From contig CAYPLH010000001.1 in the NCBI GenBank assembly GCA_964411505.1, positions 1 through 64,000 on the forward strand: DNA of 64,000 nt, read 5' to 3'. A program made the translations under genes and the position numbers. Positions 57,504-64,000 of this stretch are shown here, one piece after another (the stretch's first letter is position 1; the number at the start of each line of letters is the position of its first letter). The DNA comes from CAYPLH01 sp964411505 (GTDB lineage: Bacteria; Bacillota; Clostridia; CAYPLH01; DUMO01). Under the pieces are notes generated by a model. The model searched no databases, was not told the origin of the DNA, and saw nothing but the letters and a program-made list of their open reading frames with translations.

Positions 57504-58275
57504 AAGCTTGTTCCACAGATAATCGGCTGTTTAAAGATGGGTTGATATTCTGAGGAATTAAATGCTTTTCCATAATAGGAAGTAATTCACTTGGTGGGGT
57601 GTCAAGTAATTCGCCTAAGAACCTAAAAGTTTTGGCATTTAATACATCGCGCCATAAACTTTTCTGTGCCTCGTAAGAAACATTTAATTCGCTAATTGGT
57701 ATGTCTAAAATTAGCGATAATTTCTCTTTTGACCTTTCAAGAGCACTGTTAAATGCCAGCTCTTTTGGTGCTATTTCTTCAATAAGAAAATCGGTTATTT
57801 TTTGAATATTATCGTCAAGTGACCCGATGAATTTCTTTTTATCCTTTTTCTTTACGTGCTGTATTTTAGCAGTATTTATATTTAAGTTTTCAATACTTTC
57901 TTGTTCTAGTTGTTCGTGGACTTTTTCTAATTCAAGTAAATCATCCATAATGTTTGGATAATTAGAAGAAGCCTTAGAATTAATCTCAATAATGTTAGGG
58001 TCAACTCTTTCAGAACCGAGCACAAAAACAGAAAAGCCCGTGGATTTCTCTACAGGCTTTTTCTTTACTACAGTAACAGTAGTTTCTAGTGTACCCGTTT
58101 CTTCAATTTCCGCCAGACGACTTTCTAATGACGAAGTAATTAGGGCTTTGGGCGCACCATCCGATCCTTTACCTAAAACCACCGCCTCTGTATCGTCTTC
58201 CCAAAGTTTTTCTATTTCCGAGTTATCTTCATTTGGTTGCTTTACAGATAACGATATTGGAGTTTTGCTTTTCAT
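57439..58275 (-). CDS. Hypothetical protein, 278 aa, upstream of terminase
   Basis: Not recognised. Acidic and disordered-looking to residue 75, then helical, with a Lys-rich patch (about 143-148) and a helical C-terminal domain (about 200-278). Position directly before terL and overlap with it make a small-terminase or packaging accessory role conceivable, but it lacks a recognisable DNA-binding motif. Confidence 0.75.
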   Translation of the reverse strand: MKSKTPISLSVKQPNEDNSEIEKLWEDDTEAVVLGKGSDGAPKALITSSLESRLAEIEETGTLETTVTVVKKKPVEKSTGFSVFVLGSERVDPNIIEINSKASSNYPNIMDDLLELEKVHEQLEQESIENLNINTAKIQHVKKKDKKKFIGSLDDNIQKITDFLIEEIAPKELAFNSALERSKEKLSLILDIPISELNVSYEAQKSLWRDVLNAKTFRFLGELLDTPPSELLPIMEKHLIPQNINPSLNSRLSVEQAYERILPKLREILELQKKQKRN

Positions 58276-58287
58276 ATAAACCTCAGT

Positions 58288-59622
58288 TTATTCGTCAGCC
58301 GCAGACATGTAAGTTGATTTCTTTTTACTGGTTTTATCACCATTATTTTCTGACTTATCTTTCTGCAACACAGATTGGTCAATATCAAATACACGATAAT
58401 TGTTGTCATCGTAGCCTAAAGCGAAATCGAATAATTTTTGGTTACGTGCCTTCTCTTGAGTAATATGCATAATTTTCTGTTTACGTGTATCCTCGGTAGC
58501 AACCCACGTCCACATATTATTAGCGTGTTCTTTTAATGCTTTTGAATATCTAAGTTCTTTTTCGTTATTTATCTGAGCGAGCATAACGCAAACAGTATTA
58601 TTTTTCTTCGCCCAGATTTTCCCTTCCCACGCAGCCTCTTCTAATTCTTTCCACTGATCTTTCTTACCCCGTAGTTTCAAAAGGGAAAGGTAATCAACAA
58701 CTACTGCACGTGGTTTGAAAGGGGTAACTGTAAGAAGAGCGTCAGTAAAAGTAATTCCGTCGTAAGGTGCAAAAATAGAAAAGCGAGTTCCTTGCTTTTT
58801 CAGATTTTTAGCCCATTTCTTGTATTCCTTCATAATAATTTCTCGGTGCCGATTTTTCAGCTTCGCGTGTTTAATCAGAGCCAAATCAATACCAGAAATA
58901 TTTGCAAGAATACGTTCAAACGTTTCTTCTTCATTCATTTCCAGAGGAATATAAAAAACGTCTTCATTACCTATTGTTGCCATGTTATTTGCAAGCTGCA
59001 AAGCCAACGACGTTTTACCGCCGCCTGTGTTACCAGCTAACGCTACCAAACTACCGTAAGCTAAACCGCAATTAACTGAATCAAAACAATCGAATCCAGT
59101 TGGTATCATATCTGGTTGTTCTTTATGCAACAATTTTTTAACCAGACTAACAGTATTATTATTCTTGCCTGTATGGAAAATTTCATTGGTATGATTGTTA
59201 GTACGAATACCAGACATTCGTTCAGCAACAATTTCTACCAGTTCGTCAATATCAATTTTGTCTTCGGAAAGACGCTCGCTCAAATCATCCGAAATAAAAT
59301 AAAGGGCACGAGCTTTTCTGAAAGTGTCAAGTTTGTGTACTAGCTTTTCACTTTTACGAATGTCAGAGTCTTCAATTTTAATTCTCTTTAACGCAGAGCG
59401 TGTTGTCTCAGAAATAATAGGGTCATGAACCATTTCATCGAAACTTGGAATCTGAGAATCTTTTTGAACTAATGTACACAGACGATTAAATACTTCTTTT
59501 CCAGAATCTGTATGGAAGTGATCGTCTTTAAGGGATGCTAGAGTTTTGTATTTCTTTTTGCCTTCGGTATCGAAAACCAAACGCAAAGCTTTTAATTCCA
59601 GTTTACCGTCGAACAATTTCAT
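58288..59622 (-). CDS. Replicative DNA helicase, DnaB/gp41-like, 444 aa
   Basis: SF4 helicase that unwinds the fork as a hexameric ring. RecA-like domain starts near residue 170 with TGFDCFD; Walker A GNTGGGKT (197-204), Walker B AVVVDYLSLL (D310), and VMLAQIN as motif H3/Q. The N-terminal half is helical as in DnaB. Preceded by a degenerate AAA protein that may load it, followed by a packaging cluster. Confidence 0.9.
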   Translation of the reverse strand: MKLFDGKLELKALRLVFDTEGKKKYKTLASLKDDHFHTDSGKEVFNRLCTLVQKDSQIPSFDEMVHDPIISETTRSALKRIKIEDSDIRKSEKLVHKLDTFRKARALYFISDDLSERLSEDKIDIDELVEIVAERMSGIRTNNHTNEIFHTGKNNNTVSLVKKLLHKEQPDMIPTGFDCFDSVNCGLAYGSLVALAGNTGGGKTSLALQLANNMATIGNEDVFYIPLEMNEEETFERILANISGIDLALIKHAKLKNRHREIIMKEYKKWAKNLKKQGTRFSIFAPYDGITFTDALLTVTPFKPRAVVVDYLSLLKLRGKKDQWKELEEAAWEGKIWAKKNNTVCVMLAQINNEKELRYSKALKEHANNMWTWVATEDTRKQKIMHITQEKARNQKLFDFALGYDDNNYRVFDIDQSVLQKDKSENNGDKTSKKKSTYMSAADE

Positions 59623-59623
59623 A

Positions 59624-60238
59624 TTAAAGTCTCTTCACAATTTTTTGTGCGGTTTCTGTTTTTGCTTGTCCGTGTTTATTGGTATATGATTTCGATTGCA
59701 CAAAAGTACATCCGTGAAACTGCATACCTATTTTTTCATGCATAAAGGCTAGAGGGTCTGCACCAGAAACAACAAGTATGCGTGGAATTCCCCGGTGTCT
59801 GTAAAGCAAGTCCCTAACCTTTTCAATTTTTATTTTAGTAGAATCTATATGCAAGTTAGATACTACCAAAAGAGAAGGTGAAGAAACGGATAGTTTGTTT
59901 TCCAGAGACGCCGCAACCCATTGAGGAAAACTAACTGAACTATTCTGACTTTTAAGTGCCTTGACGAACAAACAAGCCGCAATTAAATGTGCTTGTTCGT
60001 CATGTGGCATACCACTAATGCAATATAAGTATGGACCGTGAAACGGGTCATCATATACACGGTTAATAAATTCTATCTGGCGTTCTGCACTAATGGTTTT
60101 TTTCTTGACCATATAAGAGGATGTCTTGAAAGTTTTAACCCTATCGTCAATAGAAAAAGGCGCGCAGGTTTCTATTGCTTGCGGCATACCGAAACGACGG
60201 GCTAATTCAACGTCCTTTTCCTTGAGTTTAAGTTTCAT
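59624..60238 (-). CDS. Possible helicase loader, degenerate AAA-like, 204 aa
   Basis: Start ATG 60238 overlaps the previous stop (ATGA) with SD GGTGGA. Residues about 70-165 read like an AAA/DnaC core with altered ATP motifs: YLYCISGMPHDEQAHLI in the Walker A position (no GKT), LLVVSNLHID in the Walker B position and RILVVSGADP in the sensor-1 position. Being directly before the DnaB-like helicase suggests a loader or an inactive partner. Uncertain. Confidence 0.55.
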   Translation of the reverse strand: MKLKLKEKDVELARRFGMPQAIETCAPFSIDDRVKTFKTSSYMVKKKTISAERQIEFINRVYDDPFHGPYLYCISGMPHDEQAHLIAACLFVKALKSQNSSVSFPQWVAASLENKLSVSSPSLLVVSNLHIDSTKIKIEKVRDLLYRHRGIPRILVVSGADPLAFMHEKIGMQFHGCTFVQSKSYTNKHGQAKTETAQKIVKRL

Positions 60239-60489
60239 TCGTCCACCGTTTCGTACCAAATAGAATGCGACTTAATATTAAACAAATTATAAGTAAGTAC
60301 CCCAAATAGGTACAAAGCGTGGTAAAAGAAAGGAGCAGTATTAAAATTACTACAATTTTTCAGTTTTAATTCCAATTCTTTTAATGCGTCTTTTTCTGAA
60401 ATACCTGTCGCACATTGCATTGTATTTAGAGACAACGCTGTATAAGTGTCCTTTGATACTTTCTTTACCACTACTTTAGTTTGAAACAT
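60235..60489 (-). CDS. Hypothetical protein, 84 aa
   Basis: Not recognised. Hydrophobic stretch FFYHALYLFGVLTYNLF near residue 55-70. Coupled to the next gene by ATGA and 4 bases after the helicase C-part. Confidence 0.65.
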   Translation of the reverse strand: MFQTKVVVKKVSKDTYTALSLNTMQCATGISEKDALKELELKLKNCSNFNTAPFFYHALYLFGVLTYNLFNIKSHSIWYETVDE

Positions 60490-60493
60490 AAGG

Positions 60494-61456
60494 TCACCAG
60501 TCTAATGATCGTTTGCGGGTTTTAACTTTATTAGTCTTTCCCGGTAACATTGTTTGTCTGTTGGTTACTACACCTTGCTTCGTATACTTTTTAGATATGT
60601 CGAAGTTTTGTTTACTAATCTTGAATTTCTGAGGAATATAAACGCGGAACAAAGACGTTCGCAAACAACCTCTAGCAAAACCAAAATCGTCTAGGAAGTG
60701 ACGGACTACCGGGTCTAACTTACCTTCCATTTTAGTTCGGATACGCGCAGTTTCCTGAGTTTGATTAGGTACGTTACTAATAGGAGTTACTTCGTACAAA
60801 GCAGACCACGTAGGGACGTTAATACCACGCTGCAAAATTCTGCGAATACCAATTGCTACAGTGTATCTACGATTGCGCAAATCTTGGATTAATTGATCGC
60901 GTTGTTTTTTGTTTTTAATTTTAGCCGCTGTAAATGCAACCGCTACGTCTTCCTTCATTGCTTTGTTAACCATGTCAGTCAATTTCAAACACTGCTTAAC
61001 AGTAGCAACTGGAATAACAATAGAATGCCCTTGCTTCAAGTCATGTTTAATCCATTCAAGAATTACCCTGTTTCTTGCCTTATGCTGTTCCAATGCTCGG
61101 TAAGCGTAAGCCAATACTTTATATTCATGCGAAATTTTTATACCTGTTTCAATAAACTCTACAGTAGGTGTAAGCGTTTCGATTTTGGTTTTAGCTTTAA
61201 TAGGGCCAATGACATGATCGACAAGAAAGTATTTACCGTCTTTTCTGTCGGTTGTACCTGTGCAACCTTGTCGCACTTTAGACTCGAAAGAGTTGATGAT
61301 GCTAACGAATCTATCAGCAGGAACCATATCGCAGTTATGGGTAAGTGAGAATTTATCTGAACCTTCAGGAGAAGCAAAAAAATTGTTATTACCCTCAACA
61401 GATATATCATATAGATTGATATTACAGTCTACCCGTTTAATACTTTTAACTTTCAT
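60494..61456 (-). CDS. SF2 helicase, C-terminal part with split-intein C-half, 320 aa
   Basis: Residues 1-41 are the C-terminal half of an intein: NLYDISVEGNNNFFA (block F) and SLTHN (block G). The extein continues with CDMVPADRF, which completes the DE|CD motif II of the N-part, and includes helicase motif VI QETARIRTKM. Start ATG 61456 is preferred over a GTG 12 bases upstream. The RecA-like C-domain resembles T4 UvsW-type helicases that remodel forks. It needs trans-splicing with 62594-63649 to be whole. Confidence 0.85.
   Translation of the reverse strand: MKVKSIKRVDCNINLYDISVEGNNNFFASPEGSDKFSLTHNCDMVPADRFVSIINSFESKVRQGCTGTTDRKDGKYFLVDHVIGPIKAKTKIETLTPTVEFIETGIKISHEYKVLAYAYRALEQHKARNRVILEWIKHDLKQGHSIVIPVATVKQCLKLTDMVNKAMKEDVAVAFTAAKIKNKKQRDQLIQDLRNRRYTVAIGIRRILQRGINVPTWSALYEVTPISNVPNQTQETARIRTKMEGKLDPVVRHFLDDFGFARGCLRTSLFRVYIPQKFKISKQNFDISKKYTKQGVVTNRQTMLPGKTNKVKTRKRSLDW
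61334..61456 (-). other. Split intein, C-terminal half (41 aa)
   Basis: Covers residues 1-41 of the C-part. Ends in His-Asn before Cys+1. The length fits known split inteins with about 35-40 residue C-halves. Confidence 0.88.
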
Positions 61457-61505
61457 TTTGCATCTCACTAATTTTAGTAGGTTGATATGACGTTGGGTGT
61501 ACGAT

Positions 61506-62636
61506 ATGAATTATAAATATGTGAAAGCGACAGAATTCAAAAAACAATTGAAAACTTATTACCCAGAAGTTAGACTTTTAAAAAGTAACGAATATATAAC
61601 TAGAGAGGAAAAAGTAAATTTATTATGCATTACGTGCAAAACAGAATTTGTTAAAAAAGTAAAAGACCTAGACAAGAAAATAAAATTAAAGCACGAGAAA
61701 TTTTGCCCTAATTGCCAACGTAAATTGGCAGCCCAAAAGGCAGGACTCACACAACGAAAATTAAGACGTGGAATAAAGTCAAAGAATGCCAAGTATTCTC
61801 AAAAACAATACGAAGCTTTGTGCAAAAAAGCAGGTTTAAAACCTCTGGGGAATTTTTTAAATACAATGACGCCTGTAAAACACACTTGTTTAGTGTGCAA
61901 GTCACTTTACACTATCGACTCAAATTATGTAGAACGAAGAATTAAGAAAAACTTGTATGGGTGTTCAAAGTGTTCATGTAACAATATAAAGTGGACTAAA
62001 GCTAGGTATAACAAAAAACTACGAGAAATGAAAATACCTTTTGCGGTTAAACGCAATGTACAGTGGGTAGGCATTTCTTTACCTGCTATACACACTTGCA
62101 CTAAATGCGGGTATGAAAAAGTAATGAGAGGTGACAACGTTTTAAGGAAAGTTAGCTGTCAGAAAGGTTGCCCTAACTGCAACAAAGTATCTAAATATAA
62201 GAATGTTAAACTAAAAGGTCGTAGCTTTAACTTAATGGGGTTTGAGCCACAAGCACTAGAATATTTAGTTAATAGAAAGAAAATTAAATTGAAAGAGATA
62301 GTTGAAAATTCCAGCGGTAAAGTTCCAGTTATACATTTCAAACATAACGGTAACAAGAAACATTATCCTGATTTCTACATACCTACGAGCAACACACTTG
62401 TAGAAGTTAAGTCTTTGGTAACGATGGGTATGCAAAAAACAGGGATTAAATATTATGGAAAGCCCTCAGAACTTTTTTACCTTCTAGTGAAGAAAAGAAG
62501 AGCTGCAATCAAACAAGGATACAAATATAAAGTATTAGTAATGAGCAATAATGGTAAACGCATACGGTTACCTAAAAAATGGTGGAGACACACTTATACG
62601 GAGTTGTCTAAAGTCATGAAGTCTTCACCGACTTGA
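61506..62636 (+). CDS. Homing endonuclease, zinc-ribbon plus PD-(D/E)XK/Vsr-like, 376 aa
   Basis: On the opposite strand, between the two helicase parts. Three zinc-ribbon units (Cys pairs near 41/67, 128/153 and 198/222) are followed by a nuclease domain with FEPQALEYL, HYPDFYIP (D289) and LVEVKS (E300, K302), a PD-(D/E)XK or Vsr-like active site. Homing endonucleases of this kind occur beside split inteins. Start ATG 61506; a GTG at 61497 is possible. Its 3' end overlaps the N-part end by 43 bases tail to tail. Confidence 0.85.
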   Translation: MNYKYVKATEFKKQLKTYYPEVRLLKSNEYITREEKVNLLCITCKTEFVKKVKDLDKKIKLKHEKFCPNCQRKLAAQKAGLTQRKLRRGIKSKNAKYSQKQYEALCKKAGLKPLGNFLNTMTPVKHTCLVCKSLYTIDSNYVERRIKKNLYGCSKCSCNNIKWTKARYNKKLREMKIPFAVKRNVQWVGISLPAIHTCTKCGYEKVMRGDNVLRKVSCQKGCPNCNKVSKYKNVKLKGRSFNLMGFEPQALEYLVNRKKIKLKEIVENSSGKVPVIHFKHNGNKKHYPDFYIPTSNTLVEVKSLVTMGMQKTGIKYYGKPSELFYLLVKKRRAAIKQGYKYKVLVMSNNGKRIRLPKKWWRHTYTELSKVMKSSPT

Positions 62637-62905
62637 AGATCACAGGCCATAACATATTCGTTTCTTGTATTAGACCAGAATTCATGCATAGCGGAGCATT
62701 TAAAAATACTACCGTCTTCTAGTTCAATTTCATAGTAGGTTTTCTTCTCAGTAGTACTAACCCCTAATATAGATTTTAACTCTCTCTCTTTGGTGGAATG
62801 ATTGTAGGATAACACTTTATGTTTGCTAGGTTCAGAATATAGAGTTTTTAAGTATTCCCATTCTCCATTAAACCCAGTAGCTACTTTGGTATCCCCACTT
62901 AAACA
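62594..62905 (-). other. Split intein, N-terminal half (103 aa)
   Basis: Residues 249-351 of the N-part, starting at catalytic Cys. It contains splicing blocks A and B and stops before the position of an endonuclease domain, the usual split point. Confidence 0.88.
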
Positions 62906-63649
62906 TTCGTCTACCATTATAGTACCAAAGGTTCCAACTATTTTCTTTAAAAGCTTTTGGCCTCGCTTAGAAAGGAACGTTTGGTAAGTAACCAAAACAA
63001 TATCATGGTTTGGGTTAACGAAGTCTTCATACTTCTTTGCAAACACACAAATCGGATACCCGTATTTCTTTTCAAGTTTAGGTACGTTAGTTAAAGCCTT
63101 CTGAGTTTTTGACCCACATATTGTTTCGTAAAAACCAGAAAGCCAGTCCGTTTGTGCAGCAAGTACTAAAGTACGTTTTCCCTTATTGATAGCTACAGCG
63201 GTCATCATCACCGTCTTACCTGAACGAGCCGGAGATTCTAAAATACCGTAGTCTTTTTTAGTCATAGTGTTTACGGGTTTAATTTGCTGCTTAGTTAAAG
63301 TACCAGTAAACTTAATTTTGTGCTTCATCTTCGCGTTACAACGAAGGTCTTTTACTTCAAGCTTTTTCTTCTTAACTTTGTCTTTGAGTACTTCTTTATA
63401 CTCGCCGCGTTTGCCTAAAGAAATACCATAGTAGGTTTTATCTTTGAATTTCTTTTTGTTGTACAGTTCGTAAAGACCTAAGTAAGCAGGACATTCATCA
63501 CACACGTGAGAGTGCCGGTCTTCTAATGAAGGACACTTTTGGCAAGAGTCTTCCTTGTAAGCTTGATGCACATAGATACGTTTTAATTCACTACGGTCTA
63601 CTAAATCTTTTCTTATATAGATACGGTCTTTTACAATTATGTCAGTCAT
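62594..63649 (-). CDS. SF2 helicase, N-terminal part with split-intein N-half, 351 aa
   Basis: Residues 1-248 are extein: a Cys-rich zinc-like patch (CQKCPSLE ... CDECPAY, 36-53), Walker A SPARSGKT (139-146) and Walker B IMVDE (244-248). Residues 249-351 are the intein N-half: CLSGDTKV (block A) and CSAMHEFW (block B). The break is exactly after DE of the DExD motif. Preceded by the only leftward CTGTAAAGT box. Without splicing the helicase would lack its second RecA domain. Confidence 0.88.
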   Translation of the reverse strand: MTDIIVKDRIYIRKDLVDRSELKRIYVHQAYKEDSCQKCPSLEDRHSHVCDECPAYLGLYELYNKKKFKDKTYYGISLGKRGEYKEVLKDKVKKKKLEVKDLRCNAKMKHKIKFTGTLTKQQIKPVNTMTKKDYGILESPARSGKTVMMTAVAINKGKRTLVLAAQTDWLSGFYETICGSKTQKALTNVPKLEKKYGYPICVFAKKYEDFVNPNHDIVLVTYQTFLSKRGQKLLKKIVGTFGTIMVDECLSGDTKVATGFNGEWEYLKTLYSEPSKHKVLSYNHSTKERELKSILGVSTTEKKTYYEIELEDGSIFKCSAMHEFWSNTRNEYVMACDLQVGEDFMTLDNSV

Positions 63650-63675
63650 GAATATTCTCTACTGTTCGATAACAC

Positions 63676-63684
63676 ACTTTACAG
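63676..63684 (-). promoter_or_regulatory. CTGTAAAGT box, copy 13 (leftward)
   Basis: ACTTTACAG on the + strand. It lies between a terminator (63700-63736) and the start of the split helicase, 26 bases before the ATG. The only copy serving the leftward block, so most of 47-63 kb may depend on it. Confidence 0.8.
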
Positions 63685-63699
63685 TTTTCAACCGGAAAT

Positions 63700-63736
63700 A
63701 AAAAACGCCAGTGAGCGTTAACCCACTGGCGTTTTT
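63700..63736 (-). terminator. Terminator between leftward units
   Basis: AACGCCAGTG / CACTGGCGTT perfect 10-bp stem with T/A-rich tails on both sides (T6 on the minus strand). Confidence 0.9.
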
Positions 63737-64000
63737 CACACAAAGCAATTAGGTAGACCTACAGGACGGTTAACTTTAAATAATGTCATGTTGTAGTTTT
63801 CGGAGTTCAGACTTATAGTGTTATTAATGCTGTAAAAGTAAATTCCGTTAAAACAATACATCTTAGGTAAAGAAGTAGTTTGTTGGTGATCTTCACAACC
63901 TAAAATACTATTTATCTCGGCATCAACTTTTTCCACTACTATAGACTGTAATTTTTTATTCAAGCCTCTGGGAATTTTGGAACCTCTAGGCAGACTTACA
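63736..64000 (-). CDS. Hypothetical protein, C-terminal part (runs off the window)
   Basis: Frame open to the right edge; 87 residues are visible. The minus-strand frame contains no stop up to 64000, so the TTG at 63963 is not the true start. Mixed beta-rich C-terminus ending in LPNCFV. Not recognised. Ends at the base of the terminator. Confidence 0.7.
   Translation of the reverse strand, partial: VSLPRGSKIPRGLNKKLQSIVVEKVDAEINSILGCEDHQQTTSLPKMYCFNGIYFYSINNTISLNSENYNMTLFKVNRPVGLPNCFV

Noticed and set aside
61497..61505. GTG as start of the antisense endonuclease
   Set aside because: Possible, but the ATG nine bases later in frame is simpler; neither has a strong ribosome site.
1..64000. 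CRISPR array or lysogeny module
   Set aside because: No regularly spaced repeats, integrase, repressor or attachment site was seen.

Overview
The window is a 64 kb stretch of a large, AT-rich, virulent-type tailed phage genome, almost certainly of a Gram-negative host. Support: terminase, portal, DnaB-type helicase, phage tRNAs, dozens of small tightly packed unknown genes, a lipoprotein signal and a twin-arginine signal. No integrase, CRISPR array, rRNA or insertion sequence was seen. I cannot name the phage.

Layout. Positions 1-46757 are read rightward: an exonuclease fragment (DHH family), two KTSC-domain proteins, NAD-dependent DNA ligase, clusters of small unknown genes (5.4-20 kb) with an HU-like protein, a DUF5675 protein and ParB-like-motif proteins, a BCS1-like AAA ATPase (20.2 kb), a nucleotidase-like HAD protein, a tRNA/HNH endonuclease region (27.3-29.6 kb), two probable structured RNAs (29.8 and 30.4-30.8 kb), then a metabolic and RNA-modification group (peptide deformylase, two MazG-like proteins, a second HAD phosphatase, dihydrofolate reductase, RlmN-like radical SAM enzyme, TrpF-like TIM barrel). 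Positions 47101-64000 are read leftward: SF2 helicase split in two, a possible helicase loader, DnaB-like helicase, terminase large subunit with intein, portal with intein, a 1002-residue protein containing a type IB topoisomerase-like domain, and a DUF6527 protein. The two blocks converge on a 340-base gene-free, C-rich intergenic region flanked by terminators (46758-47100).

Transcription. Thirteen copies of a 9-base box CTGTAAAGT (12 forward, 1 reverse) sit just upstream of genes, tRNAs or the candidate non-coding RNA, often directly behind a hairpin terminator. They have no recognisable -35 partner and look like a phage-specific promoter. One host-type promoter candidate lies near 5312.

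Most striking items. (1) Two tRNA genes are each interrupted by the same kind of cassette: an HNH endonuclease gene followed by an apparently complete second tRNA, with the interrupted tRNA's 3' part resuming at the inner tRNA's CCA end. (2) The SF2 helicase is a fractured gene: its two halves carry the halves of a split intein placed at the DExD box, and an antisense homing-endonuclease gene lies between them. (3) Three inteins occur within about 13 kb (helicase, terminase, portal). (4) Three intergenic hairpins covary (10-bp stem plus GAAA, UUCG or UUAG loop) and directly follow stop codons. (5) A short W-F/W-x2-LS-x3-Q-x2-YL-x-EH motif is shared by three otherwise different proteins.
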